Positions 23,865 through 33,258 are shown, counted from the stretch's first letter. The stretch is 44,611 bases of DNA from Paracoccaceae bacterium (GCA_013214575.1 JABSSD010000165.1:1-44611), one strand, 5' to 3'. Notes: generated by a model from the letters alone, not told the origin. Program-made: numbers and translations.

Positions 23865-25120
23865 AGCGGCGCCACCGCGGTATATTTCGACACCGTTTCA
23901 TCAATACGCGACCGCGACGGCTGCCGGTGCCGATAGCGATCCCGTAGTGTCAGCGGACCGGCGGTGATTTGAAAATAATCATAGTCTCCTGGCCGATCAA
24001 AGGCGCAGAGATACTGGAAATGCAGCCGAAAAAACCGCCAGCGCAACTCGGCCCAGCGTTGCGGGCTTAATGTCTGGGTGAAAGCCGCCGAGAACACCAG
24101 CGGCCAGCGTTTCGCCGGCGATGCCAGCCCACTGACGCTGACCGGGTCACAGAGCGCAAAGGCACAGCCATCGCCGGGTGCGGTGACATCAACCCAGACC
24201 AGTTCATCGCGCTGCGACAGGAATTTCAGATCCGCACGCAGCCGGTACGCCTTTGGCAAAAATGAGACCATTGGCACCACCTGCCCCAGACTTAAGAAAC
24301 TCAGCGGTGGGTGATTGTCCGCCAGCCCGCCACGGATCAGGTCCGACAGCACCGACACCGCAATATGCGCCCCCGAGGAATGTCCAACCACCAGGATCTC
24401 GTCCAGCGTATCATCTAACAGCGCATCCCCTATCAGAGCCGTGAACGCAGCAATCCGGCGCTCTAAGCCAGGCGAATATTCCCCCCTGGAGGAGGCAGAA
24501 TAGGCATAGTCATGCATCAGGTAATAGGCAAAAAACCTGCCATCCATTTTCTTGAACCAGCGCATCAATACCATCCCGGCCAATAGCCCGAGAGTGAGGC
24601 CCGCCATCCCAACAAAGGCTCCAAACAGCTGGAAATGCTCGGCCAAAGCAATCACTGCCCGGTGCACTCCCCAGATCAATAGAGCTGCCAACAGCGCCTG
24701 AAGCAGCAACATTCCAATCGGATATAGCGCTGCAATAACAGGACCTTTGCGCAATCGCATCAAGCGGCGCAATGTTCCTGTTGATATATAGATCCAGGCC
24801 GTTCGCACCAGTTGCAGGTAGGTCGCCAGGATTGAGCTCTCCATGCTGTCGCGGACGATATCAGACCACACCAGCACCTCGACATCGGTGGCCGTTTTGG
24901 CCGTCTCGATAGCGCATTGCACCCGCCATCCGTAAGGTCCCGATTTTGACGCCTTGGCGCTCAGGGCGATCTCATAGCCGGAGATTTCAGCCTGTGCGGC
25001 CGCCTCTTTGCGGTAGAGCTCGCGGTAGCGGCGCGGCGGAATAGGGTCGTAGCCGGGGATATAGAACACCCGGCGCCGATGAACCTGCGTGCGCTGCAAA
25101 CTATTCGCGTCCCGCCCCAA
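23861..25120 (-). CDS. Membrane protein with alpha/beta-hydrolase-like domain
   Basis: 419 aa. After a short start with VFYIPGYDP, two to three transmembrane helices occur at about residues 130-200 (VIAALYPIGMLLLQALLAALLIW, LFGAFVGMAGLTLGLLAGMVL). The C-terminal half contains ILVVGHSSGAHIAVSVL, a GxSxG nucleophile elbow (Ser in GHSSGA), and WVDVTAPGDGCAF, which could carry the acid. A lipase/esterase-like role is inferred from the elbow only. The only start in range is TTG, with AGGGCAGGG upstream. Coupled to the P450 gene by overlap. Confidence 0.75.
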   Translation of the reverse strand: MGRDANSLQRTQVHRRRVFYIPGYDPIPPRRYRELYRKEAAAQAEISGYEIALSAKASKSGPYGWRVQCAIETAKTATDVEVLVWSDIVRDSMESSILATYLQLVRTAWIYISTGTLRRLMRLRKGPVIAALYPIGMLLLQALLAALLIWGVHRAVIALAEHFQLFGAFVGMAGLTLGLLAGMVLMRWFKKMDGRFFAYYLMHDYAYSASSRGEYSPGLERRIAAFTALIGDALLDDTLDEILVVGHSSGAHIAVSVLSDLIRGGLADNHPPLSFLSLGQVVPMVSFLPKAYRLRADLKFLSQRDELVWVDVTAPGDGCAFALCDPVSVSGLASPAKRWPLVFSAAFTQTLSPQRWAELRWRFFRLHFQYLCAFDRPGDYDYFQITAGPLTLRDRYRHRQPSRSRIDETVSKYTAVAPL

Positions 25121-25195
25121 TGCCCTGCCCTTTTTATGTGTTCACCGTAACCTAGCGGGTCATTCCGGCAAGAGTAAGACCCTGCATATAAAGTA

Positions 25196-25218
25196 AAAGG
25201 GGCCATCTAGCCCCCTTT
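25196..25218 (-). terminator. Rho-independent terminator of ccdA
   Basis: AAAGGGG (25196-25202) pairs with CCCCTTT (25212-25218); read on the minus strand the stem is followed by TTTTACTTTAT. It sits just after the ccdA stop. Confidence 0.75.
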
Positions 25219-25220
25219 AT

Positions 25221-25973
25221 CTAACCAAGGAGAGCCAATGCCGGAAAGGCTTCCAGCAGCCACCAGGAGAAGGTTGAGAACAACCCGGTCACCAGCATCA
25301 CCCCGACCAGCAAAAGCAATCCGCCCATCAGTTTCTCAATCAAACCCATGTGGCGTTTCATCTTGTTCATCAACACCATCGAACGGCTGAGGAATATTGC
25401 CGCAAGCAGGAAGGGAACGCCAAGGCCAAGGGCATAGATACCCAGCAAAATGGTTCCCCGGGCAACCGAGGCCTCAGAGGCTGCCAGCGACAGAATGGCC
25501 CCCAGTTGCGGGCCAATACAGGGCGTCCAGCCAAAGGCAAAGGCAAGGCCCAGTACATAGGCGCCTATCGCTGATCCACCGGACTGACCGGCCTCCATTC
25601 GCATCTCACGATCCAGAATCGGAATGCGGAAGACCGACAGGAAATGCAGCCCGAAGATGATCACCACCATGCCCGAGACCTGCGCGAAAAGCTCTTGGTT
25701 CTGCAGGACAAAGGCGCCGAAAATTGAAGCGGTAAAGCCCAGCAACAGGAATACCGTTGACAGGCCCATGACAAAGAAGAGGGACGCCAGTATCGCCTTG
25801 CGGCGGGCGGCACCGGGGTTTTGCATATCTCCTATTGAAACGCCGCTCATATAGGCCAGATAGGGTGGCACAATGGGCAACACACAGGGGGAAAGGAAGC
25901 TGATCAAACCGGCGATCAGCGCGACGAGCATAGCAGGGAGTAGCCCTGCATCGATGATTTCAATACCAAACAT
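25221..25973 (-). CDS. ccdA: Cytochrome c biogenesis protein CcdA
   Basis: 250 aa, six predicted transmembrane helices. It passes reducing equivalents from cytoplasmic thioredoxin to periplasmic apocytochrome c and other thiol proteins. The two redox cysteines are in FLSPCVLPIVPPYLAY (helix 1) and FGWTPCIGPQLGA (helix 4). The ATG at 25973 (MFGIEII) is chosen as the family start; a GTG six codons upstream gives a longer frame without support. Divergent from tusA across 93 bp. Confidence 0.93.
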   Translation of the reverse strand: MFGIEIIDAGLLPAMLVALIAGLISFLSPCVLPIVPPYLAYMSGVSIGDMQNPGAARRKAILASLFFVMGLSTVFLLLGFTASIFGAFVLQNQELFAQVSGMVVIIFGLHFLSVFRIPILDREMRMEAGQSGGSAIGAYVLGLAFAFGWTPCIGPQLGAILSLAASEASVARGTILLGIYALGLGVPFLLAAIFLSRSMVLMNKMKRHMGLIEKLMGGLLLLVGVMLVTGLFSTFSWWLLEAFPALALLG

Positions 25974-26066
25974 CCGTCTGCCATAACGCACCTGATTTCA
26001 AAGGTCACGAGGACAGCTGGTCACATCCCTGTGGACAGGATGAATTTTCCGTCATATCTGACTGTT

Positions 26067-26300
26067 ATGAGCGATATTAGCGAAATACTGGATGCCATTG
26101 GCCTGTTGTGCCCGCTGCCGGTCCTTAAACTGCGCAAGCGGCTGAAACCCCTGCAACAGGGGGCGCTTCTGCAGCTTCTGGCTGACGATCCCGCCGCGGT
26201 GATCGACGTGCCGCATTTCTGCAATGAGAGCGGCCATACACTGCTGCAGATGACCGAGGCCAATGGCCATCAGGTCTATCTGGTCCGCAAGGGCGGCTGA
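26067..26300 (+). CDS. tusA: TusA-family sulfur carrier protein
   Basis: 77 aa. The Cys-Pro-x-Pro signature (LLCPLPVLKLRKRL) places the active cysteine at the start of helix 1, and the C-terminal DDPAAVIDVPHFCNESGHTLL gives the second half of the two-layer fold. TusA-type proteins move persulfide sulfur for tRNA thiolation, molybdenum cofactor or other thiol chemistry. The ATG at 26067 gives the family length; an upstream ATG at 26040 with GGACAGG is possible and would add nine residues. Confidence 0.88.
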   Translation: MSDISEILDAIGLLCPLPVLKLRKRLKPLQQGALLQLLADDPAAVIDVPHFCNESGHTLLQMTEANGHQVYLVRKGG

Positions 26301-26464
26301 GCCCAAGGCGCCGCCACAGCCCCTGTCGATAAACCCCAAAACACCCCGGATATATGTGTGTCGGATGCCGGCGGGCTTGTTGACTGCGCCGGAAAATATC
26401 GCGCGCGAAACGTTCTAAATCTGCCTTAAACACCAACTGGCCTGCGCCGCTGGCCAACAAATGA

Positions 26465-26490
26465 AAACGCCGGGGTTTCCCCCGGCGTTT
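26465..26490 (-). terminator. Rho-independent terminator of rne
   Basis: An 11-bp perfect stem AAACGCCGGGG / CCCCGGCGTTT with a 4-nt loop directly follows the rne stop; on the minus strand it continues into TTTTCATTTG. Confidence 0.9.
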
Positions 26491-26500
26491 CAAACTTGCT

Positions 26501-29500
26501 TTAGCTGCCCAGCGACCACCAGCCGCGGCGCTTTGGCTTGGGCGGCTGCTCCGGCTCAGGAGCGACCTCCTCGGCGGCAACCAGCTCCGGTTCAGCCACA
26601 ACCGGTTCAGCCACGGCCTGCTCCGGCGCAGTTTCAGCGACTGGAGCTTCCGGTGCAGCCGTCTCAATCACCTCCGGCGCTGTCTCAGGCACCGGTTCGG
26701 CAGCCACCTCAGCAACGGCCACAGGTTCTGCAGCCACCTCGGGTGTGGCAACCGCAACCGTCTCAGGCGCAGTCGTTTCCACCGCAGCCTCGGGCTGCTC
26801 AATGGGTGCTGCTTCAGTGACGTCCGCAGCGCCTGTTTCAACAGCAACCTCTGGTGCAGTTTCTGCCACCGGCTCTGCAACTACTGGCGTAGGCTCTGCC
26901 TCAGTCGCTGGCTGTTCAGCTGTAGCGGTTTCGTCCACGACAGCGACCTCGGCCGGAGCGTCAGCCGTCGGAGTGGCTTCACCATCGGCAGCTTCAACCT
27001 TGGACTTGTTGCCGCGCGACCGTGACCGAGACCGGGTGCGAGTCCGCTTTGGCTTTTTCTCGTCTTCGCCAGGCTGTTCGCCATCAACCGTCACCTCAGC
27101 CGAGACAGCGGCCTCTGCTTCGGAGGTGGATTCCGCAGCAACAGCGGTTTCAGCACTGTCATCCGAGCCATCCTCAGAGCCGTTTTCGGCGTCATCAGAT
27201 CTGCCCGACCGACGCCGACGACGCCGCCGCTTGCGCTTGGGCTTGGTCTCAGATTCATCCGATGTTTCAGCCGCTTCAGCAGAGACTTCAGTGACTTCAG
27301 TGACTTCAGTGATCTCGACAACCACCTCTTCTTCTTCACTGGCTTCAGCCTCGTCAGCATCCACTTGATCCATCAGCGATGTATCAACCGATACCACCGG
27401 AGCCGTCGCGACCGGCACCGCACGGGTGGCTGTCTTGAACTTTTCCAATGTGAAGTCAGGGCTGATCAGATGCGGATCCCCTTCGATGCGAACCGACATA
27501 CCATAGCGGGCTTCGATCTGGGCGATATGCTCGCGCTTTTGGTTCATCAGGAAGTTGGCAATGCTGACCGGGCAGCGCACCAGGACTTCGCGTGAGCGGT
27601 TGCGGGTGCCCTCTTCCTCGATCTGGCGCAGAATGGTTAGCGCCATATTGTCGTCGGAGCGGATCAGACCAGTGCCGTGACACGAGGGGCACGGCTGAGT
27701 GGTGGCTTCGAGCATGCCGGGGCGCAGACGCTGGCGGCTCATCTCCATCAGGCCAAAGCCCGAAATGCGGCCGATCTGAATACGGGCGCGGTCCGTTTTC
27801 AGCTTGTCCTTGATCTTTTTCTCAACGGCGGCGTTGTTCTTGCGCTCGTCCATATCGATGAAATCAATGACGATCAGGCCAGCAAGGTCCCGCAGTCGCA
27901 ACTGACGGGCCACCTCTTCGGCGGCCTCCAGGTTGGTCTTGGTGGCGGTGTCCTCGATCGAGCCTTCTTTGGTGGCGCGGCCCGAGTTGACGTCGATGGC
28001 CACCAGGGCCTCGGTGACGTCAATCACGATATAGCCACCGGATTTCAGCTGAACGGTCGGGTTGAACATACCCCCCAGATAGCTTTCGACCTGATAACGG
28101 GCGAACAGCGGCAGGGTTTCATTATAGCGTTTCACGTTCTTGGCGTGCGACGGCATGATCATCTTCATGAAGTCTTTGGCGATGCGATAGCCGCGTTCAC
28201 CCTCAACAAACACCTCGTCGATTTCGCGGTTATACAGATCGCGGATCGAGCGTTTGATCAGATCGCCTTCTTCATAGATCTTGGCGGGCGCAATTGATTT
28301 CAGCGTCAGCTCGCGGACCTGTTCCCACAGCCGTTGCAGGTATTCATAATCGCGCTTGATCTCGGCCTTGGTGCGTTTGGCACCAGCGGTGCGCACAATA
28401 AGGCCCGCACCTGACGGCACGTCGATTTCGTTGGCGATTTCCTTCAGTTTCTTACGGTCAACAACATTGGTGATCTTGCGCGAGATACCACCACCGCGGG
28501 CGGTGTTGGGCATCAGCACGCAGTAGCGACCTGCCAGCGACAGATATGTGGTCAGAGCAGCGCCCTTGTTGCCACGCTCTTCTTTGACGACCTGAACCAG
28601 CAGAACCTGGCGAACTTTGATAACTTCCTGAATCTTGTAGCGGCGTGGACGTGGCTTGCGGCGCGGACGGATGTCCTCGCTGTCGTCCTCATCGGCGACG
28701 GATTCAATTGTGCTGTCTTTCGAGATGGCATCCGCACGGTTGTCGTCGGCATCCGGCTCATCGTCGCCCGGCTCTTTTGCTTGCGTTGCGTCATCCTCTG
28801 CCACGGATGTCTCCGCAGCCGCATCCTGCACTACAGGCTGCTCCGAGGCGGTCTCATCTTCGGTCACTGTCGCTTCAGCAACAGGCGCAGCATCTTCAGT
28901 CACCGCGTCAACAGCAACTTCAGCGGCTTCGGCCTGAGGTTCGGATTGCTCCTGACCAGGTTCTTCAACCGGGGTGTCTGCCACGGTCTCCATCGGAGAG
29001 CTGCCTTCGGACACACCAAGCACATCAGCCGACCCAGTGTCGTCCTCATCGCTGAGATCAATGGTTTCCATACCGGAAATTTCGGTCTGGTGAATTTCGA
29101 CTTCTTTGGTCTCAACCGCATCCTTGGAGGTTACCTCCTCGGCCTTGGTGCGACTGCGCGAGCGTGACCGGCGCGGCTTGGCAGGCTTGCTGTCTTCCTC
29201 GTCGTCCTTGTCGTCCTTGGCGCGCATTGCCTCGGCATAGACGCGCTCTTCTTCCATCAGAGCTTGCCGGTCGGCGACCGGGATCTGGTAGTAATCGGGG
29301 TGAATTTCCGAAAACGCCAGAAAGCCATGACGATTGCCGCCATATTCAACAAAGGCCGCCTGCAGAGAGGGTTCGACCCGGGTTACTTTTGCCAGATAGA
29401 TATTGCCAGCAAGCTGGCGTTTGTTCTCGGATTCAAAGTCGAACTCCTCAACCTTGTTTCCGTCGACCACCACGACGCGGGTTTCTTCCGCGTGGGTGGC

Positions 29501-29524
29501 ATCAATAAGCATCTTCTTTGCCAT
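26501..29524 (-). CDS. rne: Ribonuclease E
   Basis: 1007 aa endoribonuclease that starts decay of most mRNAs and processes rRNA and tRNA, scaffold of the degradosome. The N-terminal S1 domain (GNIYLAKVTRVEPSLQAAFVEYGG) is interrupted by a long acidic insertion (about residues 97-300) and resumes at YKIQEVIKVRQVLLVQVVKEERG. The catalytic DNase I-like core has VAIDVNSGRAT and IVIDFIDMDERKN; the Zn-link is CPSCHGTG. The C-terminal third is Ala/Glu/Pro/Val-rich and unstructured, with a basic KRKRRRRRRRSG patch, and ends PKPKRRGWWSLGS, the alphaproteobacterial tail. Start ATG at 29524 follows AAGGAAAC. Confidence 0.97.
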   Translation of the reverse strand: MAKKMLIDATHAEETRVVVVDGNKVEEFDFESENKRQLAGNIYLAKVTRVEPSLQAAFVEYGGNRHGFLAFSEIHPDYYQIPVADRQALMEEERVYAEAMRAKDDKDDEEDSKPAKPRRSRSRSRTKAEEVTSKDAVETKEVEIHQTEISGMETIDLSDEDDTGSADVLGVSEGSSPMETVADTPVEEPGQEQSEPQAEAAEVAVDAVTEDAAPVAEATVTEDETASEQPVVQDAAAETSVAEDDATQAKEPGDDEPDADDNRADAISKDSTIESVADEDDSEDIRPRRKPRPRRYKIQEVIKVRQVLLVQVVKEERGNKGAALTTYLSLAGRYCVLMPNTARGGGISRKITNVVDRKKLKEIANEIDVPSGAGLIVRTAGAKRTKAEIKRDYEYLQRLWEQVRELTLKSIAPAKIYEEGDLIKRSIRDLYNREIDEVFVEGERGYRIAKDFMKMIMPSHAKNVKRYNETLPLFARYQVESYLGGMFNPTVQLKSGGYIVIDVTEALVAIDVNSGRATKEGSIEDTATKTNLEAAEEVARQLRLRDLAGLIVIDFIDMDERKNNAAVEKKIKDKLKTDRARIQIGRISGFGLMEMSRQRLRPGMLEATTQPCPSCHGTGLIRSDDNMALTILRQIEEEGTRNRSREVLVRCPVSIANFLMNQKREHIAQIEARYGMSVRIEGDPHLISPDFTLEKFKTATRAVPVATAPVVSVDTSLMDQVDADEAEASEEEEVVVEITEVTEVTEVSAEAAETSDESETKPKRKRRRRRRRSGRSDDAENGSEDGSDDSAETAVAAESTSEAEAAVSAEVTVDGEQPGEDEKKPKRTRTRSRSRSRGNKSKVEAADGEATPTADAPAEVAVVDETATAEQPATEAEPTPVVAEPVAETAPEVAVETGAADVTEAAPIEQPEAAVETTAPETVAVATPEVAAEPVAVAEVAAEPVPETAPEVIETAAPEAPVAETAPEQAVAEPVVAEPELVAAEEVAPEPEQPPKPKRRGWWSLGS

Positions 29525-30087
29525 GTTTCCTTAGTGCACCATGCCTGCGCGCGCACGCTCCGGCCGTTTCCGGGGGGGGCTGCGCGTTTTGGGTGATGTC
29601 TTGTCAGGGCGATATCTGACGGTGCGCGACAGAACATGGTCGCGGAAAGTGTTCCCGGCGGTCCTGTCTCTAAGCTCTGTGCCTGCGCGCGCGTCATCGC
29701 GGTTCTTCTCCGACAGGTGGGACTATCCCGATCCCTGCCCATTTCTTCCTGCCCTGAAAACATTCCAGCGCAGGCGCTAAACTACCCCGGATCCCCGGGG
29801 CCAATCGGTCTGCTCTCGCCTTCTCGGATCATACCGGACAAAGACGGAAAACAGCGAAACTCATTTGAAGTGACTCACCCCATATTGGTGGTAGTCACTT
29901 CCCAGCAGCATACTGCCTGTGGATAGGTAATGACAATGGACATCTTTCACAGCCCCAGGGAAATTACCCAATTTGGCGATCAATTCGGCCAAAAGGCTAA
30001 AAACAAGTGAATTTCTTCGCTTGCTGACCCATTTTCCGGTGCCGTCAGAGAGGCCAGCGTCTGTCATCCCCCTGTGGACAGTTTACC
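29525..30087. other. Long non-coding region upstream of rne
   Basis: 563 bp between dctD and rne, both minus strand, with no supported gene. It should contain the rne promoter and a long 5' UTR; RNase E controls its own mRNA through such leaders in other bacteria. The part next to rne (29525-29700) is very GC-rich with CGCGCGC tracts. A 35-bp inverted repeat at 29867-29901 is listed separately. No promoter could be placed with confidence. Confidence 0.6.
29867..29901. repeat. Inverted repeat between dctD and rne
   Basis: GAAGTGACT (29867-29875) and AGTCACTTC (29893-29901) are a perfect 9-bp inverted repeat around a 17-bp centre that also contains CACC/GGTG. No T-run follows, so an operator is as likely as a terminator. 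Confidence 0.55.
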
Positions 30088-31422
30088 TCAGAGATAGTCC
30101 GACCGTTGCAAACCATATTTGGCCATTTTTTCATTTAAAGTCCGGCGCGGCAGGCAGAGCTCTTCCATCACCGATGCGATCGAGCCCTTGTGGCGGCGCA
30201 TTGTATTGTCGATCAACATCCGCTCAAAGGCTTCGACGTATTCCTTCAGCGGTTTGCCCTCGGTTGTCATCACCGGCTGCATTTCCTCGTGATCGGACAT
30301 CAGGAGCGAGGCAATGGTCCCAGAGCCGCGCCGCGCCTGCAACACCGCCCGTTCGGCAATATTGATCAACTGGCGCACATTGCCCGGCCAGGGCGCCTGC
30401 AGCAGTTGCGCCGCTTCCTGCGCCGAGACCTTGGGGGCCTCACAGCCGTATTCCTCGGAAAATTGTTCGGAGAGCCGCATAAACAGGGTCAGAATGTCCT
30501 CGCCGCGCTGCCGCAACGGCGGCACCGTGATACGCAATGCGGCCAGACGATAAAACAAATCCGGTCGCAAGGCATCCTCACAGGTCTTGCCCGCCTCTTG
30601 CAGGTTCGAGATCGCAACAATGCGGGTTTCGCCCGGGGTGCCCTGCTCATTGATCACGCTCAGCAACTTGCCCTGCAGCGGTTCGGTCAGCGCATCAATA
30701 TCTTCCAATACCAAGGTGCCACCGCGCGCCTCTTCGATGGCCGGCAACAGCGAATCCTCCGGCATCATCGGTCCAAACAACCGCCTGGACAGTGCCTCCT
30801 CTTCCAGCGCCGCACAGCTGACCAATACAAACTTCTTACCAGCCCGGCTGCCGACAGCGTGCAAAGCATGCGCCACCAAAGTTTTACCGGTGCCGGTCTC
30901 CCCGTCGATCATCACGTGGCCGTCGGCCTGACCAAGGTCCAGAATATCCTCTTTCAACCGATCCATCACCGGACTGGCGCCGATCAGCTTTTTCATGATC
31001 TGGGTGCCATCCGACAATTCACGGCGCAGCACCCGGTTGTCGAGCACCAGACGCCGGGCCCCGGTTGCTCGCTTGGCAAGCTCGGACATTCGGTCCGGGT
31101 TGAACGGTTTCTCAAGGAAATCAAAGGCCCCGACCCGCATCGCCTCCACCGCCATCGGCACATCGCCGTGACCGGTGATCATGATCACTGGCAGGGCGCT
31201 GTCGCTGCCCATCAATTTCTTCAGGAATTGCATCCCGTCCATGCCCGGCATTTTGATGTCGGAAATCACAATGCCGGGGTAATCGGCGCTCAGCACCTTG
31301 AGCGCCTCTTCGGCGCTGGCAAATGTTTCTGTGTCATAGCCAGACAAGGCCAGCCATTGGCTGATCGACTGGCGCATATCCTGCTCGTCGTCGACAATCG
31401 CGATCTTCATGGCCTGGACCAT
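30088..31422 (-). CDS. dctD: DctD-like response regulator lacking the GAFTGA loop
   Basis: 444 aa: receiver domain (D11, D12, phospho-acceptor D55, K105), AAA+ domain (Walker A GETGTGKT at 174-181), Fis-type HTH at the C-terminus (IASVMEELCLPRRTLNEKMAKYGL). In sigma-54 activators, ELFGH is followed by GAFTGA, the loop that contacts sigma-54. Here RRLFG runs straight into PMMPEDSLLPAIEEARGG, and the loop is missing. Walker B is LVLEDID rather than LFLDEI. The protein therefore probably does not activate sigma-54, and may act with sigma-70 as NtrC of Rhodobacter capsulatus does. Pairs with the DctB-like kinase 27 bp upstream. Start supported by GGAG. Confidence 0.88.
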   Translation of the reverse strand: MVQAMKIAIVDDEQDMRQSISQWLALSGYDTETFASAEEALKVLSADYPGIVISDIKMPGMDGMQFLKKLMGSDSALPVIMITGHGDVPMAVEAMRVGAFDFLEKPFNPDRMSELAKRATGARRLVLDNRVLRRELSDGTQIMKKLIGASPVMDRLKEDILDLGQADGHVMIDGETGTGKTLVAHALHAVGSRAGKKFVLVSCAALEEEALSRRLFGPMMPEDSLLPAIEEARGGTLVLEDIDALTEPLQGKLLSVINEQGTPGETRIVAISNLQEAGKTCEDALRPDLFYRLAALRITVPPLRQRGEDILTLFMRLSEQFSEEYGCEAPKVSAQEAAQLLQAPWPGNVRQLINIAERAVLQARRGSGTIASLLMSDHEEMQPVMTTEGKPLKEYVEAFERMLIDNTMRRHKGSIASVMEELCLPRRTLNEKMAKYGLQRSDYL

Positions 31423-31449
31423 AACCTATACTCCTCAAACTCGCCGCGT

Positions 31450-33222
31450 CTATTCAGCGGCCTCGACCCCGTCCACCAGGATCGGCAATTGCATTTCAAA
31501 CACCGCGCCGCCGTTTTCGCCATTGCGGGCGGTCAGACGGCCGCCAAGGTCGTTGACGATCCCCGAGGAGATGGCAAGCCCAAGCCCAACCCCATCCCCT
31601 GGCAGCTTGGTGGTATAAAAGGGCTCAAACAACTCGCCAAAGTCTTCGATCCCCGCTCCGTTGTCGCGCACTGCCAGGATAGCAGTTTCCCCAGCCGCGA
31701 GAATGATCTCGATCTCGGGGTCTACCACTGACTTGGTGGCGTCCAACGCGTTTCGCAAGAGGTTCACCATCACCTGTTCGATACGCATCTGATCGCCCAT
31801 CACATAGACCGGGCTATCCGGCAACACTCGGGCGATCCTGACATGGCGCTGACGCAGCTGTGGCTCCATCATCGACAGGCTAGAGGCCAGCGCATCCCCC
31901 AAGTTGACCGGGACAAACGTATCGCTACCCTTGCGCGCATAAGATTTCAACTGCCGGGTAATGGCCCCCATCCGCTCAATCAGATCGTCAATCCGACCAA
32001 AGGAGACCAAAGCCTCGTCAGGACGATTGCGCCCCAGCAGCAATCGCGCCCCGGCCAAATAGGTTTTCATCGCCGCCAAAGGTTGATTTAACTCGTGACT
32101 GACCGCCGCCGACATTTCCCCAAGCGCCGCCAGTTTTGAGCTCTGCGCCAGGCTTTGCTCGGCCACGGCAAGGGTTTGCTGCACCCTTTCACGTTCGGCA
32201 ACTTCCCGCTGCAAACGGGTGTTCAACACACGTAGCTCCGCCGACTCGCGCTGAAACAACACCATACGCAGCGCGCTTCGTCGGCTCAGCGTATAAAATC
32301 CCAGTGCCAGGAATATCGCAAACCCCATTATTTCCAGTGCCAAAACGGCATTCACCCGCTCCCGGATAGAGGCATAGGTGGTATAAGAGGTCATCCGCCA
32401 GCCGCGGAATTGAATACGGTTGGTAATCCGCATCACTGCCTCACCCTGAAGATAGGCATCGGCGGGCAATACGGTCCAATCTGTCGTCGCCCGGATCGCC
32501 CGCTGAATCGCCCCCTGCGGTGTCTGCAGCGTTAGCGCATCCTCTTCGCTCAATCCACGCCAGCGCGATTCCGTCGCCAGAACAATGGTGCCCAAGCTGT
32601 CGCTAACCATAACCGCATCCGAAATCCCCGCCCAGGCGCGCTCGAACTTCTGCAAGTCCACCTCGACAACAATCACCCCCAACACTTCCGAGGAATCCTC
32701 CAGGCGCCGTGCATAGGTAAACCGGTAGCCGCCGGCCTCCCGCTCGATCACCGAGAACACCGTGGTATTGGCCCGGACCGCATCGACAAAATAGGGTGCG
32801 CTGCGGTGAAGCTCCCCCAGACGGAGCCGATCCGTTGCCGCCACGGTGCGCCCGTCCTGCGACAACAGCATCAGCGACGCGGCGCCAATTTCATCGACAA
32901 ACGAGATCAGCCGCTGTGTGGATAAAGAGAAATCATTGGACTGCAGCGCTGAAATCAAGGTCTGATCCCGCGCCAAGAGCTGCGGCACAATCGCATTCTG
33001 GCGCAGCTCGCTCAACAGGTTGCCAGAATACAGCGCCAGCCGCAGTTCGGCCCGGTTCCGCGTGGTTTGGGTGAACCGGTTGGACAGCAACCGGTTGGTT
33101 TGCCACACCGTGACCGCCACCACCATCAGCAACAAAGCCAACGCCAGCCGCACTTTCCAGGAAAATGTCTGGGAGGGAGGGCTGGTGTTGGATTTTTGGG
33201 GAAGAGTATCTGGGGCAGTCAT
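31450..33222 (-). CDS. dctB: DctB-like sensor histidine kinase
   Basis: 590 aa. Transmembrane helix 1 at about 24-40, a periplasmic double-Cache-like domain at about 45-285 (SQDGRTVAATDR, YFVDAVRANTTVFS, YRFTYARRL), transmembrane helix 2 at about 292-311, a coiled coil (330-360), then the kinase core: H-box SHELNQPLAAM with H376, N-box MVNLLRNALDA, G1 DNGAGI, and G2 GDGVGLGLAIS. DctB proteins sense C4-dicarboxylates such as succinate in the periplasm. No dctPQM or dctA transporter gene is in the window, so the ligand is inferred from family only. Starts 36 bp after purQ. Confidence 0.9.
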   Translation of the reverse strand: MTAPDTLPQKSNTSPPSQTFSWKVRLALALLLMVVAVTVWQTNRLLSNRFTQTTRNRAELRLALYSGNLLSELRQNAIVPQLLARDQTLISALQSNDFSLSTQRLISFVDEIGAASLMLLSQDGRTVAATDRLRLGELHRSAPYFVDAVRANTTVFSVIEREAGGYRFTYARRLEDSSEVLGVIVVEVDLQKFERAWAGISDAVMVSDSLGTIVLATESRWRGLSEEDALTLQTPQGAIQRAIRATTDWTVLPADAYLQGEAVMRITNRIQFRGWRMTSYTTYASIRERVNAVLALEIMGFAIFLALGFYTLSRRSALRMVLFQRESAELRVLNTRLQREVAERERVQQTLAVAEQSLAQSSKLAALGEMSAAVSHELNQPLAAMKTYLAGARLLLGRNRPDEALVSFGRIDDLIERMGAITRQLKSYARKGSDTFVPVNLGDALASSLSMMEPQLRQRHVRIARVLPDSPVYVMGDQMRIEQVMVNLLRNALDATKSVVDPEIEIILAAGETAILAVRDNGAGIEDFGELFEPFYTTKLPGDGVGLGLAISSGIVNDLGGRLTARNGENGGAVFEMQLPILVDGVEAAE

Positions 33223-33258
33223 GACGCAAATCTACGCTGACCGCCCCGGCATCACAAG

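Noticed and set aside
26300-26500. A missing gene between tusA and rne
   Set aside because: Only the rne terminator and unremarkable non-coding sequence are visible; no open frame with a plausible start or Shine-Dalgarno.
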